A stretch of 64,000 nucleotides of DNA from DASTFY01 sp963769115 (GCA_963769115.1 CAVYKN010000020.1:310001-374000); one strand, 5' to 3'; positions 51,321-59,421 are shown, counted from the stretch's first letter. Program-made: numbers and translations. Notes: generated by a model not told the origin, from the sequence alone.

Positions 51321-51839
51321 CTACTTGCGGTCAGGAGAGAGCTCGCCCGCGAGTTGCACGAGGCTGCGCCCGAACGGATCGAGCTGCTTGCCGCTGATGC
51401 GCTCGATCAGCGTGATCGACTGCGGGCCGTCCGTCACGAGGCCGGCCCAGCGGATGTAGCCGCCGACGAGGCCGATCAGCCGGTCGCCCATCTCCTCCCC
51501 GTGCACGATGACCTTCGTGCCGTCGGAGAGGAGCCCGTGCACCTCGGGATAGAAGGCCTTCAGATACGTGGTCGGATCGTCGGCGGCGGTGAACGGACGG
51601 TGCCGATACACCACGCCGAGCTCGTCGTAGTTGTGGAGGTTGTAGGGCGGGGCGATGATCGAGATCACGCAGCCGAAGCCCTGCTCGCGGATCCAGATGA
51701 TCTCTTCCTGCCGGCGGACGCGGCGGTGGTTCTCGCCGAAGCCGCCGGGGCGCTCGCACACCGCCAGCTGGTCCTTGATGAACCAGGTGAAGTTGCGCGG
51801 CTGGATGCCGAGGGCCCACTTGCCCCGCAGCTTCGCCAT
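51321..51839 (-). CDS. Phosphatase-fold protein with degenerate HCX5R (Gly for Cys)
   Basis: 172 aa. I do not recognise a named family. From about residue 45 it has the course of a dual-specificity/tyrosine-phosphatase fold: GFGCVISIIAPPYNLHNYDE, VVYRHRPFTAADDPTTYLKA, then VIVHGEEMGDRLIGLVGGYIRW, where active phosphatases have HCxxxxxR. Here H-G-EEMGD-R keeps His and Arg but has Gly at the nucleophile, so it should not hydrolyse phosphates by the normal route. It starts on the folP stop codon (TGATG overlap) and precedes folB. It is probably co-regulated with folate synthesis. The fold assignment is by pattern only. Confidence 0.7.
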   Translation of the reverse strand: MAKLRGKWALGIQPRNFTWFIKDQLAVCERPGGFGENHRRVRRQEEIIWIREQGFGCVISIIAPPYNLHNYDELGVVYRHRPFTAADDPTTYLKAFYPEVHGLLSDGTKVIVHGEEMGDRLIGLVGGYIRWAGLVTDGPQSITLIERISGKQLDPFGRSLVQLAGELSPDRK

Positions 51840-52693
51840 CAGTGCGCGCCTTCGAGGACCGGTTCGCCGACGAGCTCGACGGCGTGGACGGTCGCCTGCA
51901 CGTCGTGGACGCGGATGAGCTGCACGCCCTGCAGTGCGGCCCACGTCGCCGCGGCCAGCGACCCCTCGATGCGGTCGTCGGTCGCCACGGGATCAACGTC
52001 GCCGGGCGAGACCGTCGCGTCGAGACCGGGGAGGGTCGGCGCGGCCACGCGCGCGTCGCTCATGGCCAGCAGGCGGCCGAGGAAGCCCTTGCGGGACAGG
52101 CCCACGGCGACCGGGAAGCCGGTCGCCACCAGCTCATCGAGATGTGCCAGCAGCTCGAGGTTGTGGTCGAGCGTCTTGCCGAAACCGAAGCCGGGGTCGA
52201 TCCACAGCTCGTCCACGCCCGCGGCCATCGCCGCTTCGGCGCGGGCCACCAGGTGGTCGCGCACCTCGGCCACGACGTCGTCGTAGGCGGGCGCCTGCTG
52301 CATGGTGCGCGGATCCCCCTGCATGTGCATGGCGATCCACCCCACCCCGAGGCCGGCAGCGGCGGCATGGAGGCTCGACGAGATGTCGTTGATGATCGTC
52401 GCCCCCGCAGCGACCGCCGCCTCCGCCGTCTCTGCGTTGCGGGTGTCGATGGAGACCCGACCGTGCGCAGCCAGCGCCTCGATGACGGGAAGGACCCGCT
52501 GCTGCTCCTCCGCGGTGTCGATCGGCTCAGCCCCGGGACGGGTGGATTCCCCACCCACGTCGACGATGGCCGCGCCGGCACCGAACAGGTCCAGGCCGTG
52601 GGCGACCGCGCGGGCGTGGTCGAACCACTGCCCGCCGTCCGAGAAGGAATCGGGCGTCACGTTGACCACGCCCATGACCTGCGCTTTCACCAA
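51839..52693 (-). CDS. folP: Dihydropteroate synthase
   Basis: 284 aa. Condenses p-aminobenzoate with hydroxymethyl-dihydropterin diphosphate, the target of sulfonamides. The TIM-barrel marks are VMGVVNVTPDSFSDGGQW, VDVGGESTRPGAEPID, INDISS, DPGFGFGKTLDHN and LSRKGFLGRLL, in order. All catalytic loops appear intact. The start is TTG 52693 (TAGCCT 6 nt upstream), with GTG 52690 as the alternative. It overlaps the next gene. ftsH and folE, usually between hpt and folP in actinobacteria, are absent. Confidence 0.96.
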   Translation of the reverse strand: MVKAQVMGVVNVTPDSFSDGGQWFDHARAVAHGLDLFGAGAAIVDVGGESTRPGAEPIDTAEEQQRVLPVIEALAAHGRVSIDTRNAETAEAAVAAGATIINDISSSLHAAAAGLGVGWIAMHMQGDPRTMQQAPAYDDVVAEVRDHLVARAEAAMAAGVDELWIDPGFGFGKTLDHNLELLAHLDELVATGFPVAVGLSRKGFLGRLLAMSDARVAAPTLPGLDATVSPGDVDPVATDDRIEGSLAAATWAALQGVQLIRVHDVQATVHAVELVGEPVLEGAH

Positions 52694-52699
52694 GGGGCA

Positions 52700-52705
52700 A
52701 GGCTA
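52700..52705 (-). promoter_or_regulatory. Putative -10 element for folP
   Basis: Minus-strand TAGCCT, 6 nt before TTG 52693 (9 nt before GTG 52690). It overlaps the hpt 3' end. Confidence 0.4.
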
Positions 52706-53296
52706 CTCGGCCCGGCCCGTCGGGCCCGGGCCCGCCGCCTCCTTCGGACCGTTCCAGAGGTGGAGATCGGGCAGGTTGCGGTAGCGCTCGGCCACGTCGA
52801 GCCCGTAGCCGACGACCCAGTCCGGCGGGATGGTGAAGCCCACGTAGCGCAGGCTGGCCCGGTCCATGGGCGAGATCGTCTCCCGGGCCAGGAGCGCGCA
52901 CACCTCGAGGCTGGCGGGGTTGCGGGCGGCCAGCATCCGGCGCAGGTACGCGAGCGTGAGCCCGGAATCCACGATGTCCTCGACGAGCAGGACGTGGCGG
53001 TCCTCGAGCTCGATGTCGAGATCCTTGACGATGCGCACGATGCCGGACGAGCGGGTCGACGAGCCGTACGAGGAGACGGCCATGAAGTCGATCTCGTGGT
53101 CGATCGGGATGGCCCGCACGAGATCGCCCAGGAAGACGAACGCGCCCTTGAGCACGGCCACGAGGAGCGGGACCCGACCGTGGTAGTCCCGACCGATGAC
53201 CTCGCCCAGCTCACCGATGCGCCCGTGCAGGTCCGCCGCGGACAGCAGCACCTTGCCCGGCCCTGTCTCGGATCCGGCGAGCCCGTCTGTTGTCAC
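52703..53296 (-). CDS. hpt: Hypoxanthine phosphoribosyltransferase
   Basis: 197 aa. Salvages hypoxanthine/guanine with PRPP. PRPP-binding motif VLLVEDIVDSGLTLAYL and flexible loop MAVSSYGSSTRSSG are present, followed by the base-binding PPDWVVGYGLDVAERYRNL. GTG start at 53296. TAACCT 9 nt upstream begins at the tilS stop codon. Stops 9 bp before folP. Confidence 0.95.
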   Translation of the reverse strand: MTTDGLAGSETGPGKVLLSAADLHGRIGELGEVIGRDYHGRVPLLVAVLKGAFVFLGDLVRAIPIDHEIDFMAVSSYGSSTRSSGIVRIVKDLDIELEDRHVLLVEDIVDSGLTLAYLRRMLAARNPASLEVCALLARETISPMDRASLRYVGFTIPPDWVVGYGLDVAERYRNLPDLHLWNGPKEAAGPGPTGRAE

Positions 53297-53305
53297 GGGA
53301 GGGCG

Positions 53306-53311
53306 AGGTTA
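53306..53311 (-). promoter_or_regulatory. Putative -10 of hpt overlapping tilS stop codon
   Basis: Minus-strand TAACCT, 9 nt before GTG 53296. Its first three bases are the TAA stop of tilS. Confidence 0.35.
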
Positions 53312-54238
53312 CCCAGCGGCTTCGCTGGGCGGGCCAACCAGCCGCAGCCGCATCGCGTGCCGCTCGACCCGTCGGCCGAGCCCGGCGTCGCAGGCCTTGG
53401 ACGATCCGCCGGCCACGGCCAGCACACGTTCGACCGTCGCCGCGTCCGGCGGGTGGTCACCGGCCAGCCACCGGCGTACCGCTCGGCGGGCCAAGGGGCG
53501 GGGGGCCGCGGACAGCGCGCGGGCGTCGGTGACGTCGATGGCGGCCGCCAGCTCGTCCAGGAGATCGGCGTCGTCGCGGAGCAGATCGGCCTGACGGGCG
53601 AGGACGGGAACCACGTCCCGCTCGGCGATCTCGTCCAGCAGCGGGAGCAGTTGGTGGCGCACCCGGTTGCGCCGGAAGGCCAGCGAGGCGTTGGTCGGAT
53701 CGGTGACCGGCGTGAGCCCGAGCTCGGCGCACAGCGCCACGGTCTCCGCTCGACGCAGGTCCAGCAGCGGACGGCGGTCGCGCCGCATGCCGGCCAGGCC
53801 CGCCGTGCCTGCTCCGCGCAACAGGTTCAGCAGGACGGTCTCGGCCTGGTCGTCCGCGGTGTGCCCGGTCAGCACGTCAGGGGGGAGGGCGCCGTAGCGG
53901 GCGTCGCGGGCGCGCGCCTCCAGGTTCGGGCCTGGCGACACGTCCACGCGGACGGACCGGAACGCGGCGCCGAAGCGAGCCGCCGCCTCCGCGACGACAT
54001 CGGCCTCGTCGGCCGAACCGCTGCGCAGGCCATGGTCGACGTGCAGCGCGGTCGTGGGGCAGCCGGCGGTCGTCGCCAGGACGAGGAGCGCCAGCGAGTC
54101 GGCGCCGCCCGACACCGCGCAGTTCACAGCGGTGCCCGGCGCCGGGAACCGGCAGCGGGCGAGGAGGCCGGCGGGATCGGGATGGGCCAGCTCGTCGCCC
54201 GCCACGTCGACGCCGGTCACCCCGACGCCGGCGTTCAC
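53309..54238 (-). CDS. tilS: tRNA(Ile)-lysidine synthetase
   Basis: 309 aa. Adds lysine to C34 of tRNA-Ile so that it reads AUA. N-terminal N-type ATP pyrophosphatase motif CAVSGGADSLALLVLATTAG, then ALHVDHGLRSGSADEADVVA, LTGHTADDQAETVLLNLLRG and NRVRHQLLPLLDEI. A short C-terminal domain suits actinobacterial TilS. GTG start overlaps the metalloprotease stop by 4 nt. Confidence 0.95.
   Translation of the reverse strand: MNAGVGVTGVDVAGDELAHPDPAGLLARCRFPAPGTAVNCAVSGGADSLALLVLATTAGCPTTALHVDHGLRSGSADEADVVAEAAARFGAAFRSVRVDVSPGPNLEARARDARYGALPPDVLTGHTADDQAETVLLNLLRGAGTAGLAGMRRDRRPLLDLRRAETVALCAELGLTPVTDPTNASLAFRRNRVRHQLLPLLDEIAERDVVPVLARQADLLRDDADLLDELAAAIDVTDARALSAAPRPLARRAVRRWLAGDHPPDAATVERVLAVAGGSSKACDAGLGRRVERHAMRLRLVGPPSEAAG
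53312..53329 (-). repeat. Hairpin at the 3' end of tilS
   Basis: CCCAGCG and CGCTGGG (7-bp stem, 4-nt loop) immediately before the tilS stop codon on the minus strand. No T-run follows, so termination is doubtful. Confidence 0.4.
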
Positions 54239-55320
54239 GCCACTTGACCGGCGAGGCCGACCCGGTCCAGCCAACGCGATGGTTGCCGGATCTCCTCCAG
54301 GGAGGGCAGCTGATCGGCGCCCCGCCAGCAGATGTCCACGGCGCGCGGCCCGGCCACGCGCTCGACGTAGGCGATGAACCGCTCGCCCTGCTCGTACTGG
54401 TTGAGCTTGCTCTCGAGCCCGATGAGCTTGCGCACCAGCCGGACCGGAGGCGAGCCGCTGCGACGTCGCGCGGAGAGCACGGCCGAGAAGCGGCGGGCGG
54501 ACGGGACCCGCCCCGCGCCGGCCCGGTCCATGGTCACGTCGCCGTGGCCCTCGAGCAGCGACATCATCCCGCCGATCTGGTCGAGGACGGCCCGCTGCTC
54601 GGGCGAGGCGACCAGGGCGAGCACGCCCCCTTCGTCGACCCGCCGGCGGGCCTCGGCCCGGTCGCGGGTCAGCGAGCGGGCGGCGGCCGCCAGCTGCCCG
54701 CTGTCGGGCTCGGCCATGGTCAACGCCTGCTCGACCAGGCCCCGGAAGTGCGGCGCCAGCCAAGGGACCCCGGTGAACTGGGCACGGTGGGTCAGCTCGT
54801 GGAGCAGCACCCACAGCCGGAACTGATCCGGCGGGAAGCCGAACCGCCGTTCCAGGCTGACCAGGTTGGGACCGACGAGGTACACGACGTCACCTGCGCC
54901 CTCGGGCCCGTCGTTGCCGGCGGGATCCCCGAGGAGCAGGTCGTACTGTCCGAGCACGCGGCTGCTCATCCACCCGAGGAGCGTCCCCAGCTCCACGGCG
55001 GCGACCCGGCTCGTGAGGGTGGCAGCCATGCCCGGCCGGTGGCCGACCTTGTCCTGCCAGCGCTCCAGCAGCGGCGCAAGCAGCCGGCGGAAGGCGGCGA
55101 CGTTGGCGGCCACCCAAGCCGGTCGGTCGACGACCTCGATGCGCGCCGGACCGGAGGGCACCAGGCCCGTCACCTCGGTGACGAGGCTCTCGGCCAGCGG
55201 TGCCTGCGCCTCCATCTCGCGCTGGAGCGCCGGCAGCTCGGAGGTCAGCGGCGACGGGCGGTTGGCCACCCGGGCGCCGATGCGCTCCGCCAAACCCCAG
55301 TCGACGAGCCCGGGCGCCAC
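54235..55320 (-). CDS. Zinc-dependent metalloprotease, DUF2342/zincin family
   Basis: 361 aa. The zinc-binding HExxH is visible in WVLLHELTHRAQFTGVPWL (near residue 170), with helix DVVYLVGPNLVSLERRFGFP before and LLEGHGDVTMDRAGAG (possible third ligand) after. The family is annotated as a coenzyme F420 biosynthesis-associated protein in some actinobacteria; the biological substrate is not established. It lies between a small membrane-protein gene and tilS, as in mycobacteria (Rv3626c-tilS-hpt order), so synteny is well conserved. GTG start. Confidence 0.85.
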   Translation of the reverse strand: MAPGLVDWGLAERIGARVANRPSPLTSELPALQREMEAQAPLAESLVTEVTGLVPSGPARIEVVDRPAWVAANVAAFRRLLAPLLERWQDKVGHRPGMAATLTSRVAAVELGTLLGWMSSRVLGQYDLLLGDPAGNDGPEGAGDVVYLVGPNLVSLERRFGFPPDQFRLWVLLHELTHRAQFTGVPWLAPHFRGLVEQALTMAEPDSGQLAAAARSLTRDRAEARRRVDEGGVLALVASPEQRAVLDQIGGMMSLLEGHGDVTMDRAGAGRVPSARRFSAVLSARRRSGSPPVRLVRKLIGLESKLNQYEQGERFIAYVERVAGPRAVDICWRGADQLPSLEEIRQPSRWLDRVGLAGQVA

Positions 55321-55326
55321 GGCCGC

Positions 55327-55494
55327 CTAGGTCTTCTGCTGCTGCGGGGGCTCGGCGATCGTCTGCCCGCGCCGCGGGTACTGGGGCCCGATGACCTTGA
55401 TGAGGTAGCCGAACACGACCGCCAGCACCCCGAGGAGGCCCATGCCGAAGAGCACCATGGCGATCCACCAGTCCCAGGGTTGGGCAGCGAACAT
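55327..55494 (-). CDS. Small one-helix membrane protein
   Basis: 55 aa. Short N-terminus MFAAQPWDW, then one hydrophobic helix WIAMVLFGMGLLGVLAVVFG and a C-terminal KVIGPQYPRRGQTIAEPPQQ tail rich in Pro/Gln. I recognise no family. Start ATG 55494 has TACGCT 7 nt upstream, and coding strand and position (6 bp before the zincin gene) support a real gene. It is probably in the zincin-tilS transcript. Confidence 0.6.
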   Translation of the reverse strand: MFAAQPWDWWIAMVLFGMGLLGVLAVVFGYLIKVIGPQYPRRGQTIAEPPQQQKT

Positions 55495-55501
55495 GGGTCG
55501 C

Positions 55502-55507
55502 AGCGTA
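55502..55507 (-). promoter_or_regulatory. Putative -10 of small membrane-protein gene
   Basis: Minus-strand TACGCT, 7 nt before ATG 55494. This probably drives the small gene and the zincin/tilS genes behind it. Confidence 0.45.
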
Positions 55508-55528
55508 GCCCGAGGGGTCGGAGCCGGC

Positions 55529-55798
55529 TCAGGCCGGGCCGGTGTCCCCGGCGCTCGCCTCTTCCTGGTCGACGGTGCCGAAGCAGGACTCGATCCTGGC
55601 CAGCAGGCCCGGGGGGAGGGCGTCCTGGCGGCACTTCTTCGAGATGATCATGCGCAGCTCGGCGTGGAAGTCGTAGATGTGCAGGCAGTCGAGGCAATCG
55701 TCGAGGTGGCCCTGGACCGTGGTCCACTCCTCGGGCGAGAGCTCTCGGTCGAGGTAGGGCTCCAGCTCGCGGATGACCTCGCCGCAGTCGTCATCCAC
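55529..55798 (-). CDS. Zinc-binding anti-sigma factor, RsrA/RshA type
   Basis: 89 aa from GTG 55798. The ZAS motif H-x3-C-x2-C is seen as HLDDCLDC. An early Cys in DDDCGEVIRELEPYLDRELS completes the usual zinc/redox site of mycothiol-system anti-sigma factors. Under disulfide stress such proteins lose zinc and release their sigma. Another cysteine pair follows (KKCRQDALP and ESCFGTVD). Overlaps the sigma gene by 8 bp. A longer start (MQLVNKRGPAV) is possible but reads through sigma codons. Confidence 0.85.
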   Translation of the reverse strand: MDDDCGEVIRELEPYLDRELSPEEWTTVQGHLDDCLDCLHIYDFHAELRMIISKKCRQDALPPGLLARIESCFGTVDQEEASAGDTGPA

Positions 55799-56435
55799 GG
55801 CAGGCCCCCGCTTGTTCACCAGCTGCATTGTCGACCATCGTGACGGGCTCCTCGTCCGTTGGGGCGGCGTCGGTGGGGGCGACGAGCCCCCGCTGTTCGG
55901 CAAAATCGAACAACGCCTTCTGCATCGCCTTTCTTCCCCGGTGGAGACGGGACATGACCGTACCCATCGGGATGTCCAGCATCTCTGCGATCTCCTTGTA
56001 GGAGAAACCCTCGACGTCGGCCAGCAGCACCGGCAGGCGGAAGTTCTCTGGCAGGTCCTCGAGCGCCTGCTTGACCTCGTCATCGGTGAAGAGGTCCATG
56101 AGCTCGTCCTCGGCACTGCGGGAGGCCAACGCCTCCTCGAGCCCGCCGATGCGCCGGTACAGGTAGAAGTCCTCGATGCTGTCGAGGTCGGTCTCCTCGG
56201 GCCGGCGCTGCTTGGCCCGGTACGAGTTGATGTAGGTGTTCGTGAGGATGCGGTACAGCCAGGCCCGCAGGTTCGTGCCCTCCTCGAAGGTGGCGTAGCT
56301 GCGGTAGCCCTTCAGGTAGGTCTCCTGGACCAGGTCCTCGGCGTCCGCCGTGTTCCTGGTCATGCGCATCGCGGCCGAGTAGAGCTGCGGCGCGAGGGGG
56401 AGCGCTTCCTCGGCGAAGCGCTCCCGGTCAGCCAT
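55791..56435 (-). CDS. ECF sigma factor, SigR/SigH type
   Basis: 214 aa. Region 2 (SAAMRMTRNTADAEDLVQET, then TNLRAWLYRILTNTYINSY) and region 4 (LPENFRLPVLLADVEGFSYK and LDIPMGTVMSRLHRGRKAM) are highly typical of SigR/SigH, which control the thiol-oxidative stress regulon in actinobacteria. Its anti-sigma follows with overlap. A C-terminal 30-residue tail is extra. ATG 56435 has TAGGGT 7 nt upstream, so leaderless. Regulon members are not visible in the window. Confidence 0.92.
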   Translation of the reverse strand: MADRERFAEEALPLAPQLYSAAMRMTRNTADAEDLVQETYLKGYRSYATFEEGTNLRAWLYRILTNTYINSYRAKQRRPEETDLDSIEDFYLYRRIGGLEEALASRSAEDELMDLFTDDEVKQALEDLPENFRLPVLLADVEGFSYKEIAEMLDIPMGTVMSRLHRGRKAMQKALFDFAEQRGLVAPTDAAPTDEEPVTMVDNAAGEQAGACRG

Positions 56436-56442
56436 CGCGGCG

Positions 56443-56448
56443 ACCCTA
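56443..56448 (-). promoter_or_regulatory. Putative -10 element, leaderless start of sigR-like gene
   Basis: Minus-strand TAGGGT, 7 nt before ATG 56435. Confidence 0.45.
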
Positions 56449-56490
56449 CCGGCCGGTGCTGTGCCGCCTGCGGTCGAGGACCGCGTGCCG

Positions 56491-57042
56491 TCAGCGGTCG
56501 GGAAGGTCGGCGGCGAGGTGGTCGAGCGCGAGGACGAACCGCTCCAGAAGATCGGCGAGCTGCCGGCGCTCGTCGGGCTCGAACTCGCCCAGCATGCGGG
56601 CCATCGAGTGCCGGCGCCGGGCGGAGATGGCGCTGTGGCGCTGCCGTCCGGCCTCGGTGACCGAGACCATCACGACCCGCCCGTCCTCGGTGCCGCTGCC
56701 CCGGCTGGCCAGGCCGGACCGCACCAGGCGGTGGACGGCGCGGGTGGCGGTCGAGGGATCGACACGCAGGGCCTCGGCCAGCTCGCTCATGCGCCACGCG
56801 GGCTGCTGCACGAGCAGGTCGAGCGTGTCCATCTGACCCGGCTCGATCGAGTCCTCCTCCGCCACGTAGAAGTAGTCGCGCACGGCCACCATCGCCGCGC
56901 CACGCCGCAGCTCCTTCCACGCGGTGGCGATGCGGAGGGCGACCTCGCGCTCCTCGGGGACGTCGAGGTCGATGCTGCGGGGAGTGCTCTCGGCCGCGCC
57001 GGTCAGCCCCTCGGTCAACGCAGTCGGAGTCCCAGCGGACAT
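56491..57042 (-). CDS. MarR-family transcriptional regulator
   Basis: 183 aa. A winged-helix MarR protein, helix-turn-helix reading WRMSELAEALRVDPSTATRA, then VHRLVRSGLASRGSGTEDGR with the wing (VVMVSVTEAGRQRHSAI). N-terminal and C-terminal helices for dimerisation are present. Probably autoregulates through the palindrome at 57045-57059, and controls the divergent alpha/beta-hydrolase gene. Start ATG 57042 is set by the leaderless TACCCT 7 nt upstream. Confidence 0.88.
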   Translation of the reverse strand: MSAGTPTALTEGLTGAAESTPRSIDLDVPEEREVALRIATAWKELRRGAAMVAVRDYFYVAEEDSIEPGQMDTLDLLVQQPAWRMSELAEALRVDPSTATRAVHRLVRSGLASRGSGTEDGRVVMVSVTEAGRQRHSAISARRRHSMARMLGEFEPDERRQLADLLERFVLALDHLAADLPDR

Positions 57043-57044
57043 CC

Positions 57045-57059
57045 CTTGTAGGGTACAAG
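57045..57059. promoter_or_regulatory. Symmetric bidirectional leaderless promoter/MarR operator
   Basis: The sequence CTTGTA-GGG-TACAAG is a perfect inverted repeat with a 3-bp centre. The core TAGGGTA reads TAGGGT on the plus strand and TACCCT on the minus strand, each exactly 7 nt before an ATG (57062 plus, 57042 minus). Only 19 bp separate the start codons. A MarR dimer bound here would cover both -10 elements. Confidence 0.75.
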
Positions 57060-57061
57060 TG

Positions 57062-57806
57062 ATGGGGGAGGGCCCGTCCAGCGAGCGCTCCTCCGGCGAG
57101 CCCCGCACGCCGCTCGAGGCCCTCGCCGTCCTCGCCGCCCAGGAGGTCGCCGTGACGCCGGCGTTGCGCCACCTGGAGCTGTTCACCATGGGCGGCCTGC
57201 TCACCGCTGCTGTGGCACCACCCGCCCGACACCGGCGACGACCCCCCGGCGGACCTGGCGCCCGGGACGGCTGCCGTCGTCGCCTGCGGCGGGGCCATGG
57301 GCGGGCTGCTCGGCCCGGCCGAGGGTCTGTACCAACGCCTGGGCGTCCACCTCGCTGAGCAGGGTGTCCCGCTGCTGAGGGTCAGCTACCGGCGGCCCAA
57401 CGACCTCGACGCCTGCTGTCTCGACCTTGCCGCCGCCGTCCAGCTCGTCACCGACCGCGGGGCGCAGCGGGTCGTGGTGATGGGCCACAGCTTCGGTGGG
57501 GCGGTCGCCATCAGGGTGGCGGTCGCCATGCCGTCGACCGTCCGCGGCGTGGTCACCTTCGCGACGCAGTCAGCCGGCTGCGAGGTGGTCGGCGGGCTCG
57601 GCGACCGACCGCTGCTGCTCTTCCACGGCGAGCGTGACGAACTGCTCCCCCTCCAGGCCAGCGAGGTCGTCCGGGCCATGGCGGGCCACGGCGAGCTGGT
57701 GGTCGTTCCCGGCGACGGGCACCTCTTGGCCCGCAGCGGTCCCATCCTGTGGGAGCGGCTCTTCGAGTGGTTGCCCGGCGTGCTCGGGCGGGAGCTGGCG
57801 CCCTGA
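57062..57806 (+). CDS. Alpha/beta-hydrolase (one frame change)
   Basis: About 247 aa after removing one base at 57206. N-terminal TPLEALAVLAAQEVAVTP leads to LELFTMGGLLT, and the second frame continues LLWHHPPDTGDD. The nucleophile elbow is VVMGHSFGGAVAIRVA, with the acid region LLLFHGERDELLPLQASEVV and His in VPGDGHLLARSGP. Complete catalytic triad expected. Substrate unknown. Divergent from the MarR gene with a shared symmetric promoter, so it is its likely target. ATG start, leaderless. Confidence 0.8.
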
Positions 57807-57831
57807 GCGCCGCGCCGCCCAGGGGTGGCCC

Positions 57832-58587
57832 TCAGCCCTCGTAGCCCGGCAGATCCCGGTCCACCAGCCGGCCCGTGGCGGCGAGGAAGACCTCGGCCTT
57901 CTCCCGCTCGTGCTCGTACTGCTTCACGGTCAGCTCGGCCGTGTCGACGTCCATCAGGCGGAGGGGCTGGCCGGTGGACTGCGCCAGCACCTGCACCATG
58001 CAGGCCCGTTCGAAGAAGTAGAGGTCCTCCCACGCGTGCGCCAGCGACTCCCCGACCACGAGCACGCCGTGGTTGGCCAGGAGCACGACGCGCACCCCGT
58101 CGGCCACCGCCTCGGCCAGCCGGTCACCTTCCACCGCGTCGTTCACGAGCCCGCCGTACTCGGGCATGAGCTCGTAGCGACCGTGGAAGCGGACGCTGTT
58201 CTGGGACAACCGCGTCTCGAACCCCGTCTCGGTCAGCGCCAGCGCGGTGGCGTACGGCATGTGGGTGTGGAGCACGCAGGCCGCGTCTGGGTGCGCCAGG
58301 TGGAGACGGGAGTGGATGAAGAAGGCGCTCGCCTCGGCTTCACCGTCACCGATCACGTTGCCGGCCTCGTCGACCACCAGCAGGTCGCTGGCCCGTAGCT
58401 CGCTCCAGTGTGGCCCGTACGGGTTGAGCAGGAACCGGCCGGGCTCGCCGGGCACAGCGAGGCTGAAGTGGTTGTCGATGCCCTCGTGGAAGCCGTGCAG
58501 CACCGCGGCGCGAAAGACCATGGCTAGCTCGATGCGGGCGCGTTCGCCGTCGTTCATGAGCCTGCTGTTCGTGAGCTTGCTGTTCAT
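57832..58587 (-). CDS. Class II aldolase/adducin family protein
   Basis: 251 aa. Zinc-dependent aldolase fold (fuculose-phosphate aldolase-like). Metal-binding His residues are seen in CVLHTHMPYATALALTE and VVLLANHGVLVVGESLAH, plus the early region GFHEGIDNHFSLAVPGE. Such proteins cleave or decarboxylate sugar-phosphate or hydroxy-acids; the actual substrate is unknown. Start ATG 58587 overlaps the fumarylacetoacetate hydrolase stop by 4 nt (ATGA), so they form one operon and probably act in the same catabolic route. Confidence 0.88.
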   Translation of the reverse strand: MNSKLTNSRLMNDGERARIELAMVFRAAVLHGFHEGIDNHFSLAVPGEPGRFLLNPYGPHWSELRASDLLVVDEAGNVIGDGEAEASAFFIHSRLHLAHPDAACVLHTHMPYATALALTETGFETRLSQNSVRFHGRYELMPEYGGLVNDAVEGDRLAEAVADGVRVVLLANHGVLVVGESLAHAWEDLYFFERACMVQVLAQSTGQPLRLMDVDTAELTVKQYEHEREKAEVFLAATGRLVDRDLPGYEG

Positions 58588-59415
58588 GAAGAGGCCTTCG
58601 TGAACCGGTTCCGGCACTCGCCGATGCCCTCCACCGCCACGGTCACGACGTCGTCCGCGCCGATGAACCGGGGCGGGGTCCGGGCGTGGCCGACGCCGGC
58701 CGGCGTGCCGGTGAGGATCAGATCGCCCGGGCGAAGGGTGGTGAACGTCGATATGTACGACACGAGCTCGGCCGCCGGGAAGATGAGGTCGCTGGTGCGG
58801 GAGTCCTGCACCACCTCGTCGTTGACAGTGCAACTGATGCGGAGGTCGCGGGCGTGGTCGATCTCGTCGGGTGTCACCAGCACCGGTCCGACGGGGGTGG
58901 TGCCCTCGAAGTTCTTCCCCTGGAGCCACTGCAACGTGCGGTTCTGCCAGTCCCGCATCGAGACGTCGTTGGCCACGGTGTAGCCGGCGACGTGGTCGAG
59001 AGCTTCGGAGGGATCGACGTTTCGCGCCTGCCGGCCGATCACGATGGTCAACTCCGCCTCCCAGTCCACTTTCGGCGAGGCGGACGGCAGCTCGATGTCG
59101 GCGTAGGGAGCGCAGAGCGTGTCGGCGAACTTGCCGAACAGCGTAGGGAAGGCCGGCAGCTCACGGCCGGTCTCCTCCACGTGCCCGCGGTAGTTGAGGC
59201 CGACGCACACGACCTTGGACGGCCGGACGAGCGCGTCGTAGCTCAGCTCGTTCGAGGAGACCTCGGGCCCGCCACCTGCAGCGGAGTCGGCCCAGCGCGG
59301 CGGTCGCCAGCAGGGCGCCGACGTCGGCAGCGTCGAGCAGCACGGCGCTCTCGCCGTCGGCCGACAGGCGGGCGGCACGGCGGGCGCCCTCGTGGATCAC
59401 GGAGGCCAGGCGCAT
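58584..59415 (-). CDS. Fumarylacetoacetate hydrolase family protein (one frame change)
   Basis: About 276 aa after removing one base near 59291. The N-terminal domain MRLASVIHEGARRAARLSAD is in one frame and the catalytic FAH domain in the other: VCVGLNYRGHVEETG, WEAELTIVIGRQARNV (metal Glu), GYTVANDVSMRDWQNRT, GPVLVTPDEI and LRPGDLILTGTPAGVG. The family opens rings or decarboxylates acyl-pyruvates. ATG 59415 has TAGGGT 6 nt upstream, so leaderless. Divergent from PPK2. Coupled to the aldolase. Confidence 0.88.
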
Positions 59416-59421
59416 GGCCGC

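Noticed and set aside
53312..53329. Hairpin at the end of tilS as intrinsic terminator
   Set aside because: It lies before the stop codon and is not followed by T residues; hpt begins only 13 bp after the stop.
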